Position numbers and translations under genes: made by a program. Source: RXIX01 sp003989075 (GTDB lineage Bacteria; Pseudomonadota; Gammaproteobacteria; Competibacterales; Competibacteraceae). From it: 64,000 nt of DNA. Below the pieces are notes generated by a model, which saw nothing but the letters and a program-made list of their open reading frames with translations, searched no databases and was not told the origin of the DNA. Below are positions 1 through 7,177 of this stretch, piece by piece (position 1 is the stretch's first letter; every line of letters begins with the position of its first letter). The stretch spans positions 1 through 64,000 of the forward strand of contig JAKOYN010000062.1 of the NCBI GenBank assembly GCA_029780415.1. Direction: 5' to 3'.

Positions 1-869
1 ACGTTTCTTCCCGGCGCATCGGCCGTACCGGCCGCCGACTTGGACATATTGCGCACCTGCAAGTCTTCGATACACACCATCGCGTGGTTTTGGCTGATCG
101 TGGTCGTCGTCTTGTGCATGAAATCACGGCGGGCGTTGCCGATGCGGGCATGGATGCGCTGGATGCGGGCTTTCGCCTTCTTCCAGTTGCTGCTGAATTT
201 GATCTTGCGGCTCATGGCCTGCTGCGCTTTGCGCAAGGCCGTTTTATGCCGCTTGAAACTGTTGAGTGGGGCGTAGAACACGCCATCCGAGAGGGTGGCG
301 AAACGGGCGATGCCCAGGTCGATGCCGACCGCGCCACCCTGCGGGATGGGCTGCTCGACCTCTCGCTCGGTCTGAATAGAAACGAACCACTTGCCGCAGG
401 ACTGGCTCACGGTGACGTTCTTCACCGTGCCCAGCACCTCCCGGCTGTTGCGATAACGCAGCCAGCCGAGCTTGGGCAGGAAGATGCGGCTGCCCGCCTG
501 ATCGAGCTTGATCTGCTTCGGGTCGGGGTAGCGGAAGCGGTCGCCTTGCCCCTTCTTCCTGAAGCGCGGGAAAGCCGCCCGTTTGGCAAAGAAGTTGGCA
601 TAGGCCCGCTCCAGGTCCTTGAGCGTCTGCTGCAATGGATGCGTCGGCGCGTCCTTTAGCCACGGGGTTTTTGAGCCGTTGCGCCACTCGGTGAGTCGCT
701 TGCACAGCCCGGCGTAGCCGAGCTTCTTCTCGCCGTGCTCGTAGCGCGCTTTCTGCAACGCCAAAGCCGTGTTGAACACGTACCGACACGCTCCGGCGTA
801 GCGGCGCATGTCGCGCTGCTGGCCGCCCGTCGGCATCAGTTCAAACTTGAAGGCTTGGAGACGTTGCAT
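1..869 (-). CDS. tnpB: IS200/IS605-family TnpB, RNA-guided nuclease (3' end beyond window)
   Basis: I read this frame directly from the minus strand: ATG at 869-867 and an open frame of 289 codons running off the window edge with no stop. The N-terminus (MQRLQAFKFELMPTGGQQ, then RYVFNTALALQKARYE) is typical of TnpB/OrfB. The first RuvC acidic residue is D184 in VGIDLGIAR and the second is E268 in MVCIEDLQVRN; the zinc finger and third acid would lie outside. TnpB is the transposon-encoded ancestor of Cas12 and cuts DNA guided by an RNA from the element's right end. It is not needed for transposition. The neighbouring tnpA is broken, so the element is probably not self-mobile. No frameshift was seen across the visible part. 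Confidence 0.9.
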   Translation of the reverse strand, partial: MQRLQAFKFELMPTGGQQRDMRRYAGACRYVFNTALALQKARYEHGEKKLGYAGLCKRLTEWRNGSKTPWLKDAPTHPLQQTLKDLERAYANFFAKRAAFPRFRKKGQGDRFRYPDPKQIKLDQAGSRIFLPKLGWLRYRNSREVLGTVKNVTVSQSCGKWFVSIQTEREVEQPIPQGGAVGIDLGIARFATLSDGVFYAPLNSFKRHKTALRKAQQAMSRKIKFSSNWKKAKARIQRIHARIGNARRDFMHKTTTTISQNHAMVCIEDLQVRNMSKSAAGTADAPGRN

Positions 870-1029
870 GACAAAGCTGGCCGTGTCGGCGCTGGTGAAC
901 AGTCTGAAAGGTGTTTCCAGCCGGTTGATCCGCAAGAAAAACGACCCTGGCATCCGCAAGAAGTTGTGGGACGGTGCGCCCATCGAGATCGTCCGCCAGT
1001 ATATCGAACAACAGCAGACGCCACATTGA
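868..1029 (+). pseudogene. tnpA: Remnant of IS200-type Y1 transposase TnpA (C-terminal piece)
   Basis: The plus-strand frame reads MTKLAVSALVNSLKGVSSR ... GAPIEIVRQYIEQQQTPH. This matches the C-terminal end of Y1 transposases of the IS200/IS605 family. The N-terminal HUH motif and the catalytic tyrosine region are missing because the frame meets the tnpB start at 867-869. A block normally found between the SSR motif and GAPIEIVRQY (the WSPSYF-type stretch) also seems deleted. It is divergent from tnpB, as in IS605-type elements. A full transposase is not encoded here, so I call it a relic. Family recall is from memory, not an alignment. Confidence 0.75.
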
Positions 1030-1225
1030 CCGCCGCAAAGGACGCCTGCGGCGTCCGCGCTACCCTTCCCCGCCCTGACCTGTACTGAGCGAAGCCGAAG
1101 TAAGGACGGGGCTCGCCGCGCAACTGGTCAAAAACAGCTCGGGATTAGGTTTGACTGCGAATTCACTCGTCTTGCCCAATGGGTAGTGCCCCTTACCCAC
1201 TGGGTAGTAATGGCTAGTGCCCCGT
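1030..1225. other. Intergenic stretch between IS remnant and ecfT, with paired CCCANTGGGTAGT repeats
   Basis: No gene is seen. Positions 1175-1187 and 1196-1208 carry the 13-bp direct repeat CCCANTGGGTAGT, each holding a small CCCA-N-TGGG palindrome, spaced exactly 21 bp. A related TAGTGCCCC follows each copy. It could be an IS end structure or an operator; the sequence alone does not decide. Confidence 0.5.
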
Positions 1226-1936
1226 CTAGGCCAACAGAAAAACGCGAACAAGCGCGACTGTGAGCAGCGCCGCAGTGGTGACCAGTGCCCAGTCATGCCA
1301 CTGGAAGCGATATTCGATCAGCGGTGTGCGCTGCTGCCCACCAAAACCGCGCGCCTCCAGCGCCTCGGCCAGATCATCAGCAAAGCGCATTACATCGACC
1401 AGCAGCGGTGCCAGCAGCGCTGCGCCGTTGCGCAACAGATAAACTCCATCGAGGCGAATCCCGCGGCTTTCCTGTGCCTCACGCACCTCGCGCAGCAGTG
1501 TTGCCATGGCCGGCACAAAGCGCAGGGTGCCTTCGAGCAGGAACACCAGTCGTGGCGACAGGCCTGCATTTAGCAGTGACTCGCCCAGTTCCTCCACTGG
1601 CGTAATGCTGAATAACAGCACGCTGGCCGTGACCAGGGCCAGCAGGCGCAGCACCGCACCGGTCGCCGCTTCGCCGCCACTGCCCAGGCCAACGACCACC
1701 GCGAACAGCAGCACGGTAGGCAGCAGCAGGCGCATGATTTGCCACCATGCCGCCCAGCAGCGCACCCGCACCACGCCCAGCAGCGTTGCCAGAAACAGTG
1801 GCAGCAGCTGCCCGGGTCGGGTTGCCAGCAGAATCAGCAGTGTGCCCAGCAGATAAACCAGCAGCAGCGCGCGGGGATCGAACATGCCGCTGCGCGTTGG
1901 CAACGGTGCCAGGTTGACCGGATCGGGCGTGGCCAT
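1226..1936 (-). CDS. ecfT: ECF transporter transmembrane component EcfT (CbiQ family)
   Basis: Protein of 236 residues from the ATG at 1936 (MATPDPVNLAPL), chosen because it overlaps the stop of ecfA by one base in an ATGA arrangement; a longer upstream frame has no support. It is strongly hydrophobic with about five membrane segments. It carries the cytoplasmic coupling helix signature EAQESRGIRLDG and a second EALEARGFGG, the two Ala-Arg-Gly-type motifs that dock EcfT onto the ATPases. It is the scaffold of the energy-coupling module encoded with ecfA and thiW, in the inner membrane. The gene is the last of a three-gene operon running leftwards. Confidence 0.88.
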   Translation of the reverse strand: MATPDPVNLAPLPTRSGMFDPRALLLVYLLGTLLILLATRPGQLLPLFLATLLGVVRVRCWAAWWQIMRLLLPTVLLFAVVVGLGSGGEAATGAVLRLLALVTASVLLFSITPVEELGESLLNAGLSPRLVFLLEGTLRFVPAMATLLREVREAQESRGIRLDGVYLLRNGAALLAPLLVDVMRFADDLAEALEARGFGGQQRTPLIEYRFQWHDWALVTTAALLTVALVRVFLLA

Positions 1937-3441
1937 CAGGCAGCCACCGGCAGGGGCGCGAGTCGGGCGCGCTGCAACAGTTCGCGCTGCGCCAGTACCG
2001 TGGCCGGATCGGTATCGGCGGCAATGCGCCCCTCGGCCAGCACCGCCCAGCGCTGGCACAGTGCATAGGCCCAGTTCAGGTCATGGGTAGCGAGGGTGAT
2101 GGCGATGCCCTCGGCGGCGCAATCGCTGAGCAGGGCACGCAGCGTGGTCCGGGCCACCGCATCCTGACCAGCGGTCGGTTCATCCAGCAGCAGGGCGCGC
2201 GGCCGCGATGCCAGCACAGCGGCGATCGCCACCCGGCGCTGTTCACCGGCGCTCAGCGTCTGCGGTGGCCGTTGCAGCAGCGGCTCCAGACCAAAACGCG
2301 CACTTAGGGTGGCGCGCCAGGCCGGATCGTCACGCTTCAGGGCGCGCGGCCCGGCAGCCAGTTCAGCGGCGACCGTGGGCGCGAACAGCATCCGCGCCGG
2401 CTGCTGCATCACCAGCCCGACCGTGCCGGCCAGCTCAGCGACCGGGCGTTGACCAACGCTTTGTCCCAGCACACGCACCGTGCCGGACTGCGTGCGCAGC
2501 AGACCGTTGCCATGTCGCAGCAGGGTGCTCTTGCCCGCACCATTGGCGCCGAGCAGGGCGATGATCTCACCGGCGGCACTGTGCAGGCTGGCGCCATTCA
2601 GCACCGGCCGCCCGGCGCGCGTGCAGTAAATGCCGTCCCATTCCAGCACCGGCAGGTTCGGTGTCCGTGGTGGCGGGGGCGGTTGCGGCAGCGCGGCCAG
2701 TGGCGCGGGGGCTTCCAGTCCCCATGCAGCGACTGGCCCGGCCAGAACCTTTGCCGCCGGACCATCGGCGACCAGCCGGCCCTGATGCAGCACCAGCATC
2801 CGGCTGGCGTCGCTGGCGATCTCGGCCAGACGATGTTCGGCGACGATCAGGGTAATCCCCGCAGCCTGCAATTGACGCAACAGTGCGCGCAACTGCGCGG
2901 CGCCGGCGGCATCGAGAAAGGCAAAGGGCTCGTCCAGCACCAGCAGGCGCGGTTCCAGGGCCAGAATGGCGGCCAGTGCCACCCGCTGCTGTTCACCACC
3001 GGAAAGATGCTGCGGGCTGCGTTCCAGCAGGTGGCCGATCTCCAGGCGCGCGCTGACTGTACGCACCCGCTGGGCAATAGTGGCGCGGTCCAGACCCTGG
3101 CAGGCGGGACCAAAGGCCAGATCGCGCAGCACCGTGGTCGCCAGGCATTGCGCATCAGGCCGCTGCAGCAGCAGGCCCACCGTGCGGCTTAAATCACGCG
3201 GCGGGATCTGGCGCGGATCGAGGCCAGCGAGACGCAGTTCACCGCTGATCTCACCGCCGTGCAGGTGCGGAATCAGCCCGTTCAGCAGTCGGCACAGGGT
3301 GGATTTGCCCGAGCCACTGGCCCCGGCCAGCAGCACGAACTCGCCAGGATCAATGCGCATATCCAGGTGATGCAGCGTCGGCGTGGTGGCGGCCGGGTAG
3401 CGATAGCTCAGGTTCTGGCACAGCAGGAGCGCATCAGCCAT
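1936..3441 (-). CDS. ecfA: Fused double ATPase of ECF transporter (EcfA1-EcfA2 in one chain)
   Basis: The 501-residue protein holds two complete ABC nucleotide-binding domains. Domain 1 (about 1-230) has Walker A GASGSGKST, Q-loop LLQRPDAQ, signature LSGGEQQR and Walker B LLVLDEPFAFLD. Domain 2 (about 265-490) has GANGAGKST, MQQPARM, LSAGEQRR and LLLDEPTAGQD. A proline-rich linker near residue 250 joins them. In most ECF systems these are two genes; the fusion replaces the A1/A2 heterodimer. It hydrolyses ATP at the inner face of the membrane to drive uptake. It starts one base after the thiW stop and overlaps ecfT by one base, so the three are translated as a unit. Confidence 0.92.
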   Translation of the reverse strand: MADALLLCQNLSYRYPAATTPTLHHLDMRIDPGEFVLLAGASGSGKSTLCRLLNGLIPHLHGGEISGELRLAGLDPRQIPPRDLSRTVGLLLQRPDAQCLATTVLRDLAFGPACQGLDRATIAQRVRTVSARLEIGHLLERSPQHLSGGEQQRVALAAILALEPRLLVLDEPFAFLDAAGAAQLRALLRQLQAAGITLIVAEHRLAEIASDASRMLVLHQGRLVADGPAAKVLAGPVAAWGLEAPAPLAALPQPPPPPRTPNLPVLEWDGIYCTRAGRPVLNGASLHSAAGEIIALLGANGAGKSTLLRHGNGLLRTQSGTVRVLGQSVGQRPVAELAGTVGLVMQQPARMLFAPTVAAELAAGPRALKRDDPAWRATLSARFGLEPLLQRPPQTLSAGEQRRVAIAAVLASRPRALLLDEPTAGQDAVARTTLRALLSDCAAEGIAITLATHDLNWAYALCQRWAVLAEGRIAADTDPATVLAQRELLQRARLAPLPVAA

Positions 3442-3442
3442 C

Positions 3443-4030
3443 TCAGCGCTGCAGATAGCCGAGCTGTTGCAGCACCCGCAGGCCTATCACGCCCAGCACT
3501 GCGCCGCTCAGCGAGGAGAGCAGGAACGGTATGATCAGTGCGCCCAGGGCCAGGGTCTTGCCCATCAGGTAGGGTGCAACCATCAGTGCGCCAACCGTAG
3601 CGCCGATCAGGCCGGTGCCAATGACTTCGCCTAAAGCGGTCAGGTAGATATTGCGGCTGTAGCGGAATGCCAGTCCGGCCAGCACGACGCCGAATACGCT
3701 GCCGGGAAAGGCCAGCGGCGTACCCAAACCCAGGGCATTGCGCAGCAGCGAGGTGACCAGTGCCACCGCCAGTCCCCACCAGGGACCGATCAGCGCGCCG
3801 GAAATGACGTTGATGAAGTGCTGGGTGGGCGACACCTTGGCCAGACCGGTGGGAATGCTGATCGGCGCCAGCGCCAGCGCCAGCGCTGCCAGCGCGACGC
3901 CGTAGGCGATCAGGCGAGTGGGGTGCAGTGCGGTGTTGCGATCGGCTGGAGGCTCGTGCGCGACGCCGTAGGCGATCAGGCGAGTGGGGTGCAGTGCGGT
4001 GTTGCGATCGGCTGGAGGCTCGTGGTTCAT
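3443..4030 (-). CDS. thiW: ECF transporter S component, ThiW-like (thiazole/thiamine precursor)
   Basis: The protein has 195 residues and five to six hydrophobic segments. The stretch KVSPTQHFINVISGALIGPW and the following ALVTSLLRNALGLGTPLAFP closely resemble ThiW, the substrate-binding subunit thought to import hydroxyethylthiazole. It is encoded directly upstream of its own ATPase and EcfT, so it is a dedicated (group I) ECF system. The N-terminus is odd: residues 3-24 (beginning HEPPADRNTALHPTRLIAYG) are repeated exactly as residues 25-46, from a 66-bp tandem duplication. The first membrane helix begins in the second copy. I found no TPP riboswitch and no clear ribosome binding site upstream. 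Substrate is inferred from family resemblance. Confidence 0.8.
   Translation of the reverse strand: MNHEPPADRNTALHPTRLIAYGVAHEPPADRNTALHPTRLIAYGVALAALALALAPISIPTGLAKVSPTQHFINVISGALIGPWWGLAVALVTSLLRNALGLGTPLAFPGSVFGVVLAGLAFRYSRNIYLTALGEVIGTGLIGATVGALMVAPYLMGKTLALGALIIPFLLSSLSGAVLGVIGLRVLQQLGYLQR
3892..4024. repeat. 66-bp in-frame tandem duplication at the 5' end of thiW
   Basis: Bases 3892-3958 and 3958-4024 are identical at a 66-bp offset (67 matched bases). The unit is 22 codons, so the thiW frame is preserved. No sequence difference separates the copies, which suggests a recent event or an assembly artefact. Confidence 0.95.
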
Positions 4031-4124
4031 GTGGGCAGGTGGTCGGCAGGGATGGCTAAAAGGGCTATTGGAGCGGCTAGTTTACCGTGTGACGGGCTTG
4101 GCAATAAGCCGCTCCATGTTCTGC

Positions 4125-6977
4125 TCAATTCCCCCGGTCGGGTTCGCCACAGTGACGCAGGATGGCCACACGCGCCGCATCCCGCAGGCGCACTGCCGCC
4201 GCCCAGTCTTCGCCATCCGGTTGCAGCGGCGCTTCCACGACCACGTCCAGCCGGCCCCGGCGTGGAAACCAGGACCCGGCCCGCAGCAGCGAGCGGGTAC
4301 CACGCAGCGCCACCGGCACCACCGGTACGCCAGCCTGCGCCGCCGCTACGAACGCACCCATGCGGAACGGTAACAGCCCGGGCATCCGGTCAAAAGTCCC
4401 TTCGGGGAAGAAGGCCAGCGATTGCCCGGCCTGCACCGCCGCCGTCACCTTGCGCGCTTCGTCGCTGCTGCGCTGCAGGTCGAAACGCTCGACGAACAGC
4501 GTCCCCAGGCGTTCCAGTGGCCGCGCCAGCCAGCGATTATCGAGCAGTTCACGCTTGGCGACATAGTGAAAATGGCGCGGAATCGCCGCCATCAGCAGAT
4601 AAGCATCCAGATAGCTGCAATGGTTGGCGACCAGCACGCACGGTCCAGCCGGCAGATGCTCCAGGCCCTGCACCGTCAGTGGTGTAGCGGTCAACCGTGC
4701 CAGCAGCCGGGTTGCAGCACGGCCCAGTGTCCAGCGTCCCGCCTGCCCCGGCCAGAGCATGATGCCCAGCCAGACAAACGGCGCCAGCAGCGCAAACACG
4801 CTCCAGGCATAGGCCGCATACAGGGAGCGCGCCGCATCGCGTCCCAGTTGGCGCGTGCGGGCCCCGGCACTGGTCAGGGCGATGCGCACTAATTGCAGCC
4901 ACAGTGCCCGGCCGCCCCGGCCGAGAGCATCGCGCTCGTACAGTTCGCGGATCGCCGCACGGCGAATCTTGCCGCTGGAGGTCTTGAGCACGGTGCGCGG
5001 CGCTGCCAGCACCACCTGATCCGGTGGCACGCCGAGCAGATCGACACCGACGCTTTGAATCTGCTGGCGCAACCGCGCCTGGGCTTCCGGCTGGGTGGCG
5101 CGGGTCTCGGCGACCACGACCAGCCGCTCGCTGCCGGTGGCCGGGTCGGTGCTGGCGAAGGCCGCCACGCAGCCGCGCCGGATGCCGGGAATGTCGCCGA
5201 CTGCCTGTTCCAGTTCGTAGGGATACAGATTGCGCCCGCCGCGGATGATCAGATCCTTAACCCGTCCGGTCAGATACACATCGCCATTGGCCATGTAGGC
5301 GCGATCACCCGAATCCAGCCAGCCGTCGCCATGCGGAAACAGCCGCCGGGTCGCCTCGGGATTGCGGTAATAGCCCGCAGTGGCCGAGGGGCCCTGGAAT
5401 TCCAGGCGGCCTTCCTGACGTTCCGGCAATTCGCGACCATGCTCATCGACGATGCGCACCTGATGACCGGGGATCGGCTGACCGCAGGCGGGAAAAATCA
5501 GCGGATTGGCCTCATCGGCGGTGGCCACTTCGGCCCGGCCGGACTTCATGAAGGAATCGCGGCGCACCCGATCCAGCAGCGGCGCGCGTCCCGGTGGCTG
5601 CAGCGCCAGACCCACCGCGCATTCCGCCAGTCCATAGACCGGCGCCATGGCATTGGCGCGGAAGCCGTAGGGCGCGAAGCGTGCGGTGAAGCGGGCAATC
5701 GTGTCCGGGCTGACCGGCTCGGCACCGTTGAAGCTGCTGCGCCAGGAACTCAGGTTCAGCCCTTCGATCTCGTGGTCCTGAATGGCGCGCGCACACAGTT
5801 CATAGGCGAAATTGGGCGCCGCTGACAGGGTGCCGCGATGGCGATGAATGGCGCGCAGCCAGCGTGCCGGCCGTGCCAGGAAGCTCAGGGGCGACATCAC
5901 TACCAGCGGAAAGCCGTGATACAGGCTGCCCAGGCAGGCCCCGATCAGACCCATGTCGTGGTACAAGGGCAGCCAACTGATGAACACGTCATCGGGACCG
6001 GCTGCCACTTTCGAGCCCATGGCGCGCAGATTGGCCAGCAGGTTGGCATGGCTGAGCATCACGCCCTTGGGGTCGCCGGTGCTGCCGGAGGTGTATTGTA
6101 GAAAGGCCAGATCCTGATCGCGCAGTGTCGGTGCCTGCCAGGTGGCCGGGTCCTGCTGCAGTTCGTCGGTGCTGACCACATGGCGCAGGGATTCGACCTG
6201 GGCCTGCAGCAGGCGCGCGACCAGGGTCGCTTCGGGGACGGTGATCAGCGCTACGCTTTGCGCGTTGTCGAGCAGGCGGGCATGGCGGCGCAAATGCTCC
6301 TCGATCTGCGAGGGGCGCACCGGCGGATAGATGGGTACCGGCACGCCGCCGGCGAGCAGGATGCCGAAAAAGCTCAGGAAATAGTCGCGACCGGTGGGCA
6401 GCATGATCGCTACGGTCTGACCGGGCAGCAGTCCGCGCGCCCGTAGCCCAACCGCGACCGCCTGGGCGCCCTGCCACAGCGCGGCATAGCTGAAGGTGGT
6501 ATCGATGGACTCGTCGTTGCCATAAATCTGGATCGCTACCCGCTCCGGCTGACGCTGCACATGCCAGTCCAGCATCTCGATCAGGGTGCTGGCGCGATCG
6601 GGAAAGCCGCTCGCCGCCGTGGTCGTGGTTGGAGCCAGGGTCCACTGGGCGGCGAGGGTTGTGGCTTCCGGTTCGCCTTGGGCGGCCAGGATCAGTTCCA
6701 GCAGATCGCGTGGCGTTTCCGCCAGCAGCACCCGTTCATCAAGCTGCACCTGAAAGCCGATCTCAATCCGCCGCAGCAGTTCGGTGCGGGTCAGGCTGTC
6801 GAGGGCGAGATCGCGATCAACGTGGCTATCCAGGTCCAGGGTGATACCGGTATCCGTCGGGCGAATCTCCCGCAACAGGTCCCGTAGCAGGCTGAGCAGG
6901 CGTTCGGCGCAGTCTGCGGAACTGGGCTCGGCGGTAGTGGGTGTGGCGATAGGCAGTTCAGCGGAGTCGGATTGCAT
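4125..6977 (-). CDS. ACP - fatty acyl-AMP ligase - PlsC acyltransferase fusion protein
   Basis: A 950-residue three-domain protein. Residues about 22-95 are an acyl carrier domain with the phosphopantetheine site LALDSLTRTE (S61). Residues about 130-690 are an adenylate-forming ligase, with P-loop YTSGSTGDPKGVMLSH, motif VYGLAECAVG and DSGDRAYMANGDVYLTGRVK, closest in feel to fatty acyl-AMP ligases. Residues about 760-930 are a 1-acyl-glycerol-phosphate acyltransferase-type domain with the HX4D motif NHCSYLD and the FPEGTF motif, after a hydrophobic segment near 715-740. The logical reaction is activation of a fatty acid, loading on the built-in carrier, and transfer to a lysophospholipid at the membrane. 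This resembles Aas-type acyl recycling but with its own ACP. It stands alone between thiW and fimV. Confidence 0.85.
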   Translation of the reverse strand: MQSDSAELPIATPTTAEPSSADCAERLLSLLRDLLREIRPTDTGITLDLDSHVDRDLALDSLTRTELLRRIEIGFQVQLDERVLLAETPRDLLELILAAQGEPEATTLAAQWTLAPTTTTAASGFPDRASTLIEMLDWHVQRQPERVAIQIYGNDESIDTTFSYAALWQGAQAVAVGLRARGLLPGQTVAIMLPTGRDYFLSFFGILLAGGVPVPIYPPVRPSQIEEHLRRHARLLDNAQSVALITVPEATLVARLLQAQVESLRHVVSTDELQQDPATWQAPTLRDQDLAFLQYTSGSTGDPKGVMLSHANLLANLRAMGSKVAAGPDDVFISWLPLYHDMGLIGACLGSLYHGFPLVVMSPLSFLARPARWLRAIHRHRGTLSAAPNFAYELCARAIQDHEIEGLNLSSWRSSFNGAEPVSPDTIARFTARFAPYGFRANAMAPVYGLAECAVGLALQPPGRAPLLDRVRRDSFMKSGRAEVATADEANPLIFPACGQPIPGHQVRIVDEHGRELPERQEGRLEFQGPSATAGYYRNPEATRRLFPHGDGWLDSGDRAYMANGDVYLTGRVKDLIIRGGRNLYPYELEQAVGDIPGIRRGCVAAFASTDPATGSERLVVVAETRATQPEAQARLRQQIQSVGVDLLGVPPDQVVLAAPRTVLKTSSGKIRRAAIRELYERDALGRGGRALWLQLVRIALTSAGARTRQLGRDAARSLYAAYAWSVFALLAPFVWLGIMLWPGQAGRWTLGRAATRLLARLTATPLTVQGLEHLPAGPCVLVANHCSYLDAYLLMAAIPRHFHYVAKRELLDNRWLARPLERLGTLFVERFDLQRSSDEARKVTAAVQAGQSLAFFPEGTFDRMPGLLPFRMGAFVAAAQAGVPVVPVALRGTRSLLRAGSWFPRRGRLDVVVEAPLQPDGEDWAAAVRLRDAARVAILRHCGEPDRGN

Positions 6978-7177
6978 GGCGGTAGTCCAGAAGGGTGCAT
7001 GGAAATTGACGTACAGCGCCGGAGCAGTATTCGCGCCGCGTTTTGATTAATGGGCGGCCGGTATTCGTTTAGCAAGGCTTCAAGCTGCCATTCTAGAATA
7101 GGGTAATTCAAGCGCGTCGGTTGCTGCGGGTCATGTGCCCGGGCACAGCGCGCCATGATCCGATGAGAGGAATGCTG

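Noticed and set aside
244..789. 181-residue open frame on the minus strand at the left edge
   Set aside because: It is a wrong frame of tnpB; the correct frame runs from 869 off the window edge.
4031..4124. TPP riboswitch before thiW
   Set aside because: No thi-box-like CTGAGA element or matching stems are visible in this short gap.
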